Below are positions 1-8,806 of a stretch of 21,160 nucleotides of DNA, piece by piece. Location of the stretch: assembly GCA_021399405.1 (NCBI GenBank), contig JAAFKL010000269.1:1-21160 (forward strand), in the 5' to 3' direction. The position numbers were made by a program, and so were the translations under genes. The notes under the pieces are model-generated. The model was given only the letters and a program-made list of their open reading frames with translations. It ran no database searches and was not told the origin of the DNA. Numbering within the stretch: position 1 is the first letter of the stretch; each line of letters opens with the position of its first letter. Origin of the DNA: Candidatus Heimdallarchaeota archaeon. Lineage in GTDB: Archaea; Asgardarchaeota; Heimdallarchaeia; Heimdallarchaeales; Kariarchaeaceae.

Positions 1-151
1 AATCACCATTTAAACCTTATTTTGATTTAACTTCAGCGTGTCTGTATTTTTAAACGATAAGCAGGTTTTTTGATCATATTCACACACCAATCGATTTGGG
101 AATAGAAAGAGTATTTATTGATTCCACGTATTCTACATCAAAGAAATACAA
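1..151 (+). promoter_or_regulatory. Left-edge leader and probable promoter of the HEAT-SWIM-RT operon
   Basis: This non-coding stretch precedes the first gene of the operon. A TATA-like TATTTATT lies at 112-119, about 33-40 bases before the ATG at 152, which would allow a short leader. No Shine-Dalgarno is seen before that ATG, as is common for first genes in archaea. Frame 3 is open from the window edge to a TAA at 51-53 and could be the end of an upstream gene, but 16 codons are too few to call it. Confidence 0.4.
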
Positions 152-3148
152 ATGGCACGTAAATCCGGATACAAGTGGTTAGAAAAAATTGCAATATATA
201 TCCATAGTGAAAACGAACTTTTTGCTTATATTGGGACACCTACAAATCCAAGATCATCAGCCATTAGATTTAAAAAAAATATAGTCAATGCCCCAGTTAA
301 GCTCCCACCAATTTCGACAAAAAGCTTGAATCAAAGACATCCAAACACAGCAAAACTAGAATTGAAAGATACTGATTTTTCTGAAAAAATTAAATTTTTA
401 TATGCTTATTTCGAACGAAAAGAAGAGATATTCACGGATGCAATAGAAGGGGAAAATGGACATTCGTCAATAGTGACAACATCAAAAGAACTCAAAGCAC
501 TGAAAATTGATAAATTACTTAATATTGTGTATCGCCATGCTGATTTTGACAAATGGTTCGTTAAGAAAAAAAGACCAACTCCCATTTTTAACTCTTTAAT
601 CAGAGTACTATCAAGACCTAGTCGGAATTCTAGACAAATAGCTTTAACACAAATTGTAAGTGAACTCACACAAAGAAAAGAATTACCCAAAGCATTCCTT
701 CTTCTACTTCTTGGTTTACGTGATGAATTAACAATTGCCATATTCCGGGAGTTAGGAAGACAACAAAAATTCATCTATCCATTTCCTGAAATTGCAGAAT
801 ACTATTTTAGTAACACAACCAATGAGGAATTGAGAAAATATGTTTTTTATTATCTCTTAAATCAAAATGATGACAGTATAATTCAAAGTAGTCTCTATAA
901 AGACCTCAGAGCAACAATCACAATTTTTTCATCCATATCACAAACTGAGAGGGTAAATCAGATCATCAATGGGTTAAAGGGAGATCTCAATTCAGTAAAA
1001 ACTTGTTTAATAGGAATATATGGATTACAAAGAAATGAGCTGAGTACTCTTCTACTTGCTTTATACAGAAAAATTAGCATTAAAAAAAGTCATAGAGAAA
1101 ATTTACGTCTCGCTTCGTTATATCTTCTTAAACTGGTAGAAATTGCACCTAACCCTGAAATCTGCGGTTTTATCATATCTGTAAACACATTAGGGAAGAG
1201 TTCTTTTGTTTATGAGGATCAAAAGAAAATCACATCTATCCGTATTAAAGAAGGACCAACTGATTATACTAGCAAATATGTGGTTCGACGAACTATTAAA
1301 CTACTAGAATTGTGGAATCAAATTGGCCTAGATGAATACTTAACACGAGCTTTATTATTTTATATTAAACACATCCCACCTGAAAAGATAGAAATTGAGA
1401 GGAGACGAATCTCAATCAATAGAAGATTAACGGGTGATTGGCAAAAAAGTCATGCTACTTTGAAGAAATTTGGAAATAAAATCTCTTCTATTCTTGGTGA
1501 GGATAAGAATCAGTTGTATCATGCAATAATGACCCAATCAAGACTGAATAACCGGTTTACACTTGAATGGTTAGACACCTCATTTAGATCAAAAACATTA
1601 ATTCAAGCCATGGATGAGGCCACGGGGGAGGATATATTATCTATGTATGTAAATAACCTTCCTAAGAAGCTGACGAAAATTGTTGCCAAGATAATTGAAG
1701 AAAAGAAGGATTTAGAAATTCATGATTGGGTAAAGACAGAGCTGGAAGGGGATCAACTAGACAAAATACTCACGTTCTTCACCACTACACAGGCATTCAT
1801 GCCGATTTCATTATTTGAACACATTATTGGGTTAATATTTAACAATGAATTTGATGATATTGATAGAATCGTTAATTACATCACCTCTATTAATCATAAT
1901 CAAAAACCTAAAATTTCTGAAAAATACTTAGAAGTAGCATTCGAATATGTTGAGAGGAATGTATTTGACAGCATAGACAATCCAATTATTACTAAGTTTT
2001 GTACTAATTTTGTCATCGAATGGGAGAAAATCACTTTCCGTAAGCCTCGAGAAGAAGATGAATACAGATTTGAAGCATTGAGAATTGTTTTTGAAAAAGA
2101 ATTAAAAACTAACAAACCAAATACTTGGGATAATATCTCTGTAGAAACAATAGCTTATGTTTACAAATTATTGAAGCTTCATGTTCCATCATTAATTGAT
2201 GGATCACTCCAATATGCAATGAACAAACCGAATTGGGAGCAACTAGCACGACATTACCTAGCTATGGGAATTGTAAGGCCCCTTGCTTCGGAAGTTAAAA
2301 AAACACGGTTAAAAGATGTACCCAAATATCTATTGCGAGATATTGAAGGATTGATCGCATTAATAACAGAAATTATTCTTTACTGTGAACGAAATGGCTT
2401 CAATCGGGCATTTGAAGATCTACTAATTCAACATATGTATAGACGAGGTTGGAATATAGATAGAAACATTGCAAGAAAGCTTCCGGGTTTATTCGGCAAT
2501 ATTTCACCGAGGTTAAGATCATATTTCGCTGCATATCTGGTATTTGAACAGGGTGAGGTAAGCAATGATATACTCAAATTTGCAAGAGATATTAATAATT
2601 ATCAATTGAGAGAACGAGTTCTTATAACATTAGAAAGGTTTGCGACACCAGAAATTTTAATTGTGCTGGCTGAATCTGAATTTAGTGATATGTCTGAGGC
2701 GTGTATCACCAAATTTGTCAATTTAGATTTAAAATTACCTACAAAAAAACAGTTATTACCCAAATTACTGAGATCCACAAAAATTAAACTCAGAAATATT
2801 GGTAAAGAATGGATTACAGAGGATAATATTGAACCAGAAATAGTATTGCGAGAGATTGTCCCCCAATTTGAGGATATGTACGAATTCTATTTCCTGCAAA
2901 TGGAACGAATAAAGAATTTGAATGAGAAGAAGGCACTTTTGATATTTCAATTCTTCAAGTATATTATTTGGCAACCTAGGATGAAAAATAAGTGGATTAA
3001 ACATGTAAATTGTCTTGCAGAGATGATGATAAAAAATAATTTACTTACTAGTGAGATCCAGAATGAGTTCAATCAATTAATCCACACTCAAGTCCAGCAA
3101 AGAATGGACACGATTTTACCAACATTTATTGAGGTGATGGACAATTGA
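152..3148 (+). CDS. Large alpha-helical (HEAT-like) protein, first gene of RT operon
   Basis: I do not recognise this 998-residue protein as a named family. It has no signal peptide or membrane segment and is almost entirely predicted amphipathic helix. Repeating helix pairs of HEAT/ARM type are clearest around residues 140-260 and 800-910. It is rich in Lys, Ile, Leu and Asn, and I see no nuclease, ATPase or protease motif. Its stop overlaps the next start by 4 bases (TTGA at 3145-3148), so the two proteins are probably translationally coupled. Such long helical proteins often serve as scaffolds or sensors. Large helical partners next to SWIM proteins are also, as I recall, a feature of bacterial MoxR-vWA gene clusters. 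A role as the structural or sensing subunit of a complex with the SWIM protein and RT is inference. The coding call is secure; the function is not. Confidence 0.85.
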   Translation: MARKSGYKWLEKIAIYIHSENELFAYIGTPTNPRSSAIRFKKNIVNAPVKLPPISTKSLNQRHPNTAKLELKDTDFSEKIKFLYAYFERKEEIFTDAIEGENGHSSIVTTSKELKALKIDKLLNIVYRHADFDKWFVKKKRPTPIFNSLIRVLSRPSRNSRQIALTQIVSELTQRKELPKAFLLLLLGLRDELTIAIFRELGRQQKFIYPFPEIAEYYFSNTTNEELRKYVFYYLLNQNDDSIIQSSLYKDLRATITIFSSISQTERVNQIINGLKGDLNSVKTCLIGIYGLQRNELSTLLLALYRKISIKKSHRENLRLASLYLLKLVEIAPNPEICGFIISVNTLGKSSFVYEDQKKITSIRIKEGPTDYTSKYVVRRTIKLLELWNQIGLDEYLTRALLFYIKHIPPEKIEIERRRISINRRLTGDWQKSHATLKKFGNKISSILGEDKNQLYHAIMTQSRLNNRFTLEWLDTSFRSKTLIQAMDEATGEDILSMYVNNLPKKLTKIVAKIIEEKKDLEIHDWVKTELEGDQLDKILTFFTTTQAFMPISLFEHIIGLIFNNEFDDIDRIVNYITSINHNQKPKISEKYLEVAFEYVERNVFDSIDNPIITKFCTNFVIEWEKITFRKPREEDEYRFEALRIVFEKELKTNKPNTWDNISVETIAYVYKLLKLHVPSLIDGSLQYAMNKPNWEQLARHYLAMGIVRPLASEVKKTRLKDVPKYLLRDIEGLIALITEIILYCERNGFNRAFEDLLIQHMYRRGWNIDRNIARKLPGLFGNISPRLRSYFAAYLVFEQGEVSNDILKFARDINNYQLRERVLITLERFATPEILIVLAESEFSDMSEACITKFVNLDLKLPTKKQLLPKLLRSTKIKLRNIGKEWITEDNIEPEIVLREIVPQFEDMYEFYFLQMERIKNLNEKKALLIFQFFKYIIWQPRMKNKWIKHVNCLAEMMIKNNLLTSEIQNEFNQLIHTQVQQRMDTILPTFIEVMDN
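3131..3138 (+). promoter_or_regulatory. Strong Shine-Dalgarno deciding the TTG start of the SWIM gene
   Basis: GAGGTGAT lies 6 bases before the TTG at 3145 and matches the anti-Shine-Dalgarno of archaeal 16S rRNA very well. It lies inside the end of the upstream gene and supports the non-ATG start and the TTGA overlap. Confidence 0.75.
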
Positions 3149-4827
3149 GTATCAAAAATTATTCCTCAATAACTCGATATAATTTTGAATCTAGTGTTAT
3201 CACATTGATTGATAAAACTAGAATACAGCTCAGTCCCGATGCTTTGAGTGAATTTAAAGTCGACTTCAATTTGGATCTTACAAATTCTCAGAATTTTTAC
3301 CATGCTTTGTTATACTGTTCTTCATTGTTATTGGACATAAAAGAAGACTTTGTTGAGGATAAACACAACTATTCTCTATGGAAAGAAAGTGCATTAATCA
3401 ATTCAATTGCCAGGACCCTAAAAGAAGAGGAGAAAAAACCTGAACACCTCCGTGAAGACCTGAATGTTATTATTCAAAGAAGAGAAGATATAGCCGATCG
3501 GATTCATTTACAAATTAATCATTTCAATAAATATCAAGATCAAATTCAAAAAACTCAGATCAAACACAATAAGCATTTTCATCAATATAATCCATTGATA
3601 TTCGCTATTTACCCTGATTCACTAATTCTTGAAGCAATACAAGAAAATGGTAAATTTTATGTTAGATATGAGCTTCATAGATCAGTATTGCTCTTTAATG
3701 ATTTACCTGAAATGGGCTGTGCATTCATTGAATTTAACTATCAGTTTCATTCAGAATTAATATCAAGAATTAACATTCTCAACTTAGGTGAATCTAATTC
3801 ACTACAAATTATATCTTCATCATGGAGCGAAAAAGATTATCTTAAACGTCCCCAAAGTGTGTTAAGTCGAAGAAGAATAAATTTTAAACCAAAGTTAATA
3901 AATTCGTATATTCAATCTCCAATTGTTGAATATCTCTACAATAATGAAAACAATGTCTATGTAAATAACATTGTTCTAGAAAAAATAGCAGCTTTTGACT
4001 TTATCCATATTATTGAAAATCAATATTCTATTGACGAGATAGTTACAATAAATGTATCGACAAAACCAGGATTAGAAAAAATTAGTATCCAAAAGAAAGA
4101 TGAAATGATAATTATTCTCATGAATGGTGAAAATGAAACAAATAAATATTTTAAACTACATGCAAACTCAGTAAAAAATCTGTATAATTTGGTTCATTTG
4201 ATAGATTCTATGACAATCACCTATATCTATCAATTCTTTCCAGTAAAAGTTACATTAAATTTGAAAGAAGACCGGATTAATTTGATCCAATATTTCAAAA
4301 CTACAAAATATGAGGATCAACTGTTTCAAATTCTAATTAGATACCAGACATTCAAATATGATAAGACTCGCAAAACAAGGTTATTAGCTTATGTAAAAGA
4401 CAATCAATCGGTTAATGAGAATGAAATCCAATTTTCATTTAAATTTAATGAAGAAGAATTGCATTCTGCAATTGCAGATCTTCTTCTGACTGGAAAGGTT
4501 ATGATTGATGATATTACGAAAAAATTAAGATTTAGAGATCCATTCACATTCCCATCTGAGGAAGTAGATAATGACAATATACAAAATTCAGATTTTATGA
4601 ATCTCGCTTCTGCCATGTCTGACTTATTTGAGGACTATATTATAATCGATGATATTGATAATGGAAGTAAATTTACAGTTCATGGCTTCCAGTTTCAGCC
4701 AAACATTATATTAGATAATAGAGGTCGTGTCATATCTGTCGATTGTTCATGCAATCTAAATAGAAAGCAAAATCCATGTTATCACATATTTGCTTTGCAT
4801 ATTGCTGTAATCAGGGGTGGATTGTGA
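3145..4827 (+). CDS. SWIM zinc-finger protein, second gene of RT operon
   Basis: This 560-residue protein ends in a SWIM-type zinc-binding motif, CxCx8CxH, with C534, C536, C545 and H547. It is preceded by the usual beta hairpin ('GRVISVDC'). SWIM domains bind zinc and mediate nucleic-acid or protein binding. Around residues 437-468 a winged-helix-like segment (AIADLLLTGKV...RFRDPF) precedes the SWIM finger. I recall the same layout from SWIM proteins encoded with MoxR AAA ATPases and vWA proteins in bacteria. The first 400 residues are mixed alpha/beta and unrecognised. The start is TTG, supported by a strong Shine-Dalgarno, and overlaps the upstream stop by 4 bases. The stop overlaps the RT start by 4 bases (GTGA at 4824-4827). 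The SWIM call is well supported; the nucleic-acid target is unknown. Confidence 0.85.
   Translation: MSIKNYSSITRYNFESSVITLIDKTRIQLSPDALSEFKVDFNLDLTNSQNFYHALLYCSSLLLDIKEDFVEDKHNYSLWKESALINSIARTLKEEEKKPEHLREDLNVIIQRREDIADRIHLQINHFNKYQDQIQKTQIKHNKHFHQYNPLIFAIYPDSLILEAIQENGKFYVRYELHRSVLLFNDLPEMGCAFIEFNYQFHSELISRINILNLGESNSLQIISSSWSEKDYLKRPQSVLSRRRINFKPKLINSYIQSPIVEYLYNNENNVYVNNIVLEKIAAFDFIHIIENQYSIDEIVTINVSTKPGLEKISIQKKDEMIIILMNGENETNKYFKLHANSVKNLYNLVHLIDSMTITYIYQFFPVKVTLNLKEDRINLIQYFKTTKYEDQLFQILIRYQTFKYDKTRKTRLLAYVKDNQSVNENEIQFSFKFNEEELHSAIADLLLTGKVMIDDITKKLRFRDPFTFPSEEVDNDNIQNSDFMNLASAMSDLFEDYIIIDDIDNGSKFTVHGFQFQPNIILDNRGRVISVDCSCNLNRKQNPCYHIFALHIAVIRGGL
4813..4820 (+). promoter_or_regulatory. 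Shine-Dalgarno-like site before the GTG start of the RT gene
   Basis: AGGGGTGG lies 3 bases before the GTG at 4824. The open frame extends further upstream to 4776, but that extension only re-reads the SWIM coding region in another frame. The site and the GTGA overlap therefore favour GTG 4824 as the true start. Confidence 0.55.
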
Positions 4828-6182
4828 TAGCAAAGAAAAAAGTGAAAAAATCTAAGATAGAAAAATTGCCAGTCAGGGTAAAAAAGATGCTAAATATAGG
4901 ACTATGGTCCTATGAAGTTCAGGTCCCTGATGATCAAACCTTAGAGAGGCTGCACTTATTAGATCGAGATATAATTAAACGTAAAAAAGATATACATATA
5001 CCAGAAACAGGTAAAAAACAGATTTACAGACAGGCTGAGAAGCAATACGATAAGCATTCGAGCAAGAAACGTAGTGAAAGAAAGAAATTAGCACCAATAA
5101 GACAAATAAAGAAGAAAGAAGATTGGGAAGAATTTAAAAAAGTGAATTTCGTTCACCTTGGAACGAGTGTCTCAAATTGGTTAAATCTAAGGGTCGAAAA
5201 TACAGACAAGCTGAATAAAGTTGGATTACCTTCAATTTCTGATTCACATCAACTTGCAAAACTTCTTGGAATCAGTATTGCACAAATTAAATATTTTGCA
5301 TATCATCGAAAATCATCACAAGTAAATCATTATGTTGATTTCTATATTCCTAAGGGAAAGAGAGGCCGACGATTGATTTCTAGACCTAAGAAAGAATTGG
5401 AAAATATTCAATCAATTATTAAAAAAGAGATATTAGACAAGATCTCTTTTTCAGATGCAGTATTTGGCTTTATTCCAGGTAAATCACATATTAATAATGC
5501 ACAGGAACATGTTAAAAGAGATTTTATCATAAATATTGACATTCAAGATTTTTTCCCCTCAACCAATTTTTACAAAGTCAGATCTATATTTCGTAATTTA
5601 GGATATTCAGGTGAAATCAGCTCAGTTCTAGCTCTCTTAACGACCAAACAAGATACACGAAGTATCACAATTGGTGAAGACCAGTATCATACATTTACTG
5701 AAAATAGGTATTTACCTCAAGGTGCGTGCACAAGTCCTACATTATCCAATTTAGCTTTAGTTAAAGTGGATAATCAGCTAATAAAAAGATCAATTGAATT
5801 GGGATATAAGTATTCACGATATGTAGATGATTTGACTTTCTCTATTAACAAACCAATTTCGAAAATTAAGACACTTTTGTATATGGTACGAAAAACATTG
5901 GAATATCATGGCTATGAAGCCAATCCTCACAAAACCAAAATACTTGGAAAAAATAATAGTCAAAATATCACTGGATTAGTAATAAATTCAGGTGAGTCGA
6001 ATGTTCCACGATATTGGAGACGGAGATTGAGAGCTGCGGTCCACCAGTTCCAATATATTAAAGATGATGAAATAAAATCTATTGAATTAGTAAGATTGTT
6101 GGGTTGTATCAATTATTTGAAAATTTCTCATTCCAGACTCGCTCAAAATTATTTTGAATTAGTCACTAAGTATTATCAGTAA
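4824..6182 (+). CDS. Retron-like reverse transcriptase with basic N-terminal extension
   Basis: This 452-residue protein carries a complete RT core. Motif A is INIDIQDFF with catalytic D239 and nearby D242. Motif B is LPQGACTSP (297-305), and motif C is YVDD (323-326) in the context YSRYVDDLTFS. After it come NPHKTK and ITGLVIN (382-388). NAQEH at 225-229 fits the NAxxH of retron region X, and ITG resembles the retron VTG of region Y. QGxxxSP rather than GxxxSQ argues against a diversity-generating RT. No maturase or HNH endonuclease domain is present, so it is not a group II intron protein. About 120 residues at the N terminus are Lys/Arg-rich and unlike compact retron RTs. It overlaps the SWIM gene by 4 bases. 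Likely activity: RNA-templated DNA synthesis. Template, primer and biological role are unknown. No retron RNA fits directly upstream, because that space codes for the SWIM protein. Confidence 0.92.
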   Translation: MIAKKKVKKSKIEKLPVRVKKMLNIGLWSYEVQVPDDQTLERLHLLDRDIIKRKKDIHIPETGKKQIYRQAEKQYDKHSSKKRSERKKLAPIRQIKKKEDWEEFKKVNFVHLGTSVSNWLNLRVENTDKLNKVGLPSISDSHQLAKLLGISIAQIKYFAYHRKSSQVNHYVDFYIPKGKRGRRLISRPKKELENIQSIIKKEILDKISFSDAVFGFIPGKSHINNAQEHVKRDFIINIDIQDFFPSTNFYKVRSIFRNLGYSGEISSVLALLTTKQDTRSITIGEDQYHTFTENRYLPQGACTSPTLSNLALVKVDNQLIKRSIELGYKYSRYVDDLTFSINKPISKIKTLLYMVRKTLEYHGYEANPHKTKILGKNNSQNITGLVINSGESNVPRYWRRRLRAAVHQFQYIKDDEIKSIELVRLLGCINYLKISHSRLAQNYFELVTKYYQ

Positions 6183-6183
6183 A

Positions 6184-8679
6184 TTAAGTCTTGCCAATTT
6201 TTGATTCTATTAGGTTATAGAGATCATTTATTGCAAGTTGAAAATTTTTCACATCATCCGAATAAAATGAAATACCATTAACTGAATGTACTTGGTTACT
6301 GGTGATAATATCCTTCAAGAAAACTGAAAGCCGTTTGAGATATGACTTATTCCTATTCTTGTAGGCTAAGCTTTGAACATGATAGTGAGGAAGACTTTGA
6401 TCTCTATCCAACTTGTGAATTTTTGCTTCCTTTATTAATTTTTGATATTCTGAATCGATATAAATCGGACGCATTTTTCCACCATAGAATGGCATATCAA
6501 GAGAGATCTTTGTTTTATGCAAGAATATCTCTTCTGTAGAGATTTGAGATACAGCTATTGTATTTTTCAATGTTGAAGCAATGACTAGGTTATCTTTCTT
6601 TCTGTACATTGTGAGATCATGTATCTCAGCTTTATGATTCTGATATTCTCTTATAATTTCGGGATGGGGTTCAAGAGGGAATTCTAACCCTTCTTTGATT
6701 TGCGAAAGTGAGCCCTGATATGAATGGGTATCTCTGAAAGTAATCTTTGAATTCTCAAACTTGGTCTCGAACTTATTATTAGTAGTATCAAAAATTACGG
6801 TGATCATACTCCCCTTATGGATGAATGACGGAAATTGTATCTGTAAAAATCGATCCTCATGCTTTAATTGAGAATTAATTTTTGGTGATTTGAGATGGGT
6901 TGGAAATTTATAAGATCTTGTAAATTTTTTATTTTTGCTGATATCAAAAATTATTATTGAAATATTTGGATATTCAGTATTGATTTGAGGTTCATTTTCC
7001 TCACCTTGTATTTGTAAATCAGACATCCCAAAATTCACGATGAGTAAATAACGGCCTGAAGGTGAAATTTCGATCGTGTATGGTAAACCAACCCTAAAAC
7101 TGAGAATAGGTAAATATTGTTCTAAATCCCAAAGGTAAAGATTTCCATCGTATGAAGCAAAAGCGATTAAACCAAGATCCTGACGATAATCCCAAATTGG
7201 CGAAATCCCTTCAAAATCATATGATTTACCTTCAAAAGAAATACTTAGATCCCCATACTTTACAAATGCATAACCTCGGGGGTTTTTATCAGTAAAAGTG
7301 GCCTCATCAACATTCTGTAACGACATCCACTTACTGAGCATCATATAAAATGCAGAAAGAGATATTACACTTTCAAATTGCTTATCACCATAATAAACAA
7401 ACAGGGATAACTTATTCCAAGCTGGTATAATTATTGGATTTTTCTTCATGATTTGTACTTGACTGGTGTTTTCTTCTTTGTTAAAGATTGTACTCTCCAC
7501 ATTTAAGGACGCTTTGTCGAAATCATACAAAATTTGTTTTTCGTTCTTAGATAAGTTATGATATACCAATTTACCTTCAGGATAACCCATACCCTTCTCC
7601 CATTCAAGTATATACTCTATTTCTGAATCTGCAAAAATTTGTACAAATTTATTGTGCTTAGTATTACTGATAAGATGCGGTGTATTGGTTAATAGATCAT
7701 AAAGAATATGGGAAGAATAGAAATCAGGTACCCACAATAAACCCATTTTGAGGTCTAAATGGGTATAACTTAACTCGGGCTGGAATGGTACTAGTAATGA
7801 ATGAGGAAGGTTTTGGAGTCTAAAATCTTCATCTTTCATAAGATCGAGAAGGCTCTCTATGACAATTCTACCTGATTTTTGAATAACTCGATATTCGTTA
7901 TTGGGTGTCAGGATTTTCAGATAAGCCGGGTTTTTCTCGTGTTCTGAGATTATACACTGTGATTCAGGTGATAATGCGTAGGAACTATTTGAATCATCAA
8001 TAATAAGAGCTGATGAGGTGTTTTTTATAATTATTCCATTGTGAAGAGCCATAACAAAAAGTACTGATTCCTCATCAAATCGAAAAATATATTGATCTGG
8101 CATCTCTATTGCAGATTGTACAATAGCCCTCTTTTCGATCCCAAATACGAATTCATAACGCTTTGAATTTGCACCTCTTAGATGTCTACGTAACCTCCGA
8201 TCAATCCTGCTTTCTTCTAATTCTTGACGAACGAATTGCCCATCATCAAATAAGTACTCAAACGGGTACACAATGATTGATGTATCCGTTTGCCATATTA
8301 ACTCACCACTTGATGATTGGATCTCAACCATGTGCTGGTTAAACAGTATCAGCTTGCCGGTTGGAGTACACATTATGTATTTGTCTTCAATTTTTTTGAC
8401 AAAATACAAATCGTCAACATTGGTAATCGAAAATAAAGAAGTATTATTGTATGGGTTCCAGAGTGTGATTTTATTGGTTTCCTTGATAACTAGAGTCTCC
8501 TCACCATAGACCCATGCAATGCTTTGGATATTTTCGAATTGATTAATTATAATTGATACTAGTGAGCCATTTTTTCCAGATGGTGGTAGGAAGTTATCAT
8601 GCTGTTTCCAAATAATTATCGTATTGTGGGAATCCACCACGGCTACCAGTTGTTCCTCACTTAGACTAACTTGCTTCAA
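6184..8679 (-). CDS. WD40-like beta-propeller protein convergent with the RT gene
   Basis: This 831-residue cytosolic protein is dominated by short beta strands in WD40-like repeats. Examples are VAVVDSHNTIIIWK near the N terminus, NKITLWNPYN, and SYDGNLYLWDLEQ near residue 515, the clearest repeat. The length would fit two propellers. The last 140 residues or so are more helical and basic and probably form a separate module. The TTG start opens within the first repeat. The frame stays open about 18 codons upstream but holds no ATG, GTG or TTG. A TATA-like CTTTATT (8706-8712) lies 27 bases before the TTG, consistent with a leaderless transcript. The gene ends one base after the RT stop on the opposite strand. 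Beta-propellers serve as sensor or scaffold parts in bacterial conflict systems. A partnership with the RT operon is plausible from position only. Confidence 0.8.
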   Translation of the reverse strand: MKQVSLSEEQLVAVVDSHNTIIIWKQHDNFLPPSGKNGSLVSIIINQFENIQSIAWVYGEETLVIKETNKITLWNPYNNTSLFSITNVDDLYFVKKIEDKYIMCTPTGKLILFNQHMVEIQSSSGELIWQTDTSIIVYPFEYLFDDGQFVRQELEESRIDRRLRRHLRGANSKRYEFVFGIEKRAIVQSAIEMPDQYIFRFDEESVLFVMALHNGIIIKNTSSALIIDDSNSSYALSPESQCIISEHEKNPAYLKILTPNNEYRVIQKSGRIVIESLLDLMKDEDFRLQNLPHSLLVPFQPELSYTHLDLKMGLLWVPDFYSSHILYDLLTNTPHLISNTKHNKFVQIFADSEIEYILEWEKGMGYPEGKLVYHNLSKNEKQILYDFDKASLNVESTIFNKEENTSQVQIMKKNPIIIPAWNKLSLFVYYGDKQFESVISLSAFYMMLSKWMSLQNVDEATFTDKNPRGYAFVKYGDLSISFEGKSYDFEGISPIWDYRQDLGLIAFASYDGNLYLWDLEQYLPILSFRVGLPYTIEISPSGRYLLIVNFGMSDLQIQGEENEPQINTEYPNISIIIFDISKNKKFTRSYKFPTHLKSPKINSQLKHEDRFLQIQFPSFIHKGSMITVIFDTTNNKFETKFENSKITFRDTHSYQGSLSQIKEGLEFPLEPHPEIIREYQNHKAEIHDLTMYRKKDNLVIASTLKNTIAVSQISTEEIFLHKTKISLDMPFYGGKMRPIYIDSEYQKLIKEAKIHKLDRDQSLPHYHVQSLAYKNRNKSYLKRLSVFLKDIITSNQVHSVNGISFYSDDVKNFQLAINDLYNLIESKIGKT

Positions 8680-8806
8680 GTTTTCATGATCAAAATTAAT
8701 CCAAGAATAAAGAGTTAAGTCGGATGAGATATTTTATTATTATTTTGTTATTTCCTAAATATTATCATTAATTGATGATTGAGTATCATTTTGAAATGAA
8801 AATGAA

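Noticed and set aside
4776..4823. Upstream extension of the RT frame
   Set aside because: It only re-reads SWIM coding sequence in another frame. GTG 4824 has the 4-base overlap and a Shine-Dalgarno-like site.
4824..6182. Diversity-generating retroelement
   Set aside because: The RT has QGxxxSP rather than the DGR-type GxxxSQ. No C-type lectin target or near-identical template/variable repeat was noticed nearby.
4824..6182. Group II intron-encoded protein
   Set aside because: No maturase domain X or HNH endonuclease, no domain V-like hairpin noticed, and the gene is fused into an operon by a stop-start overlap.
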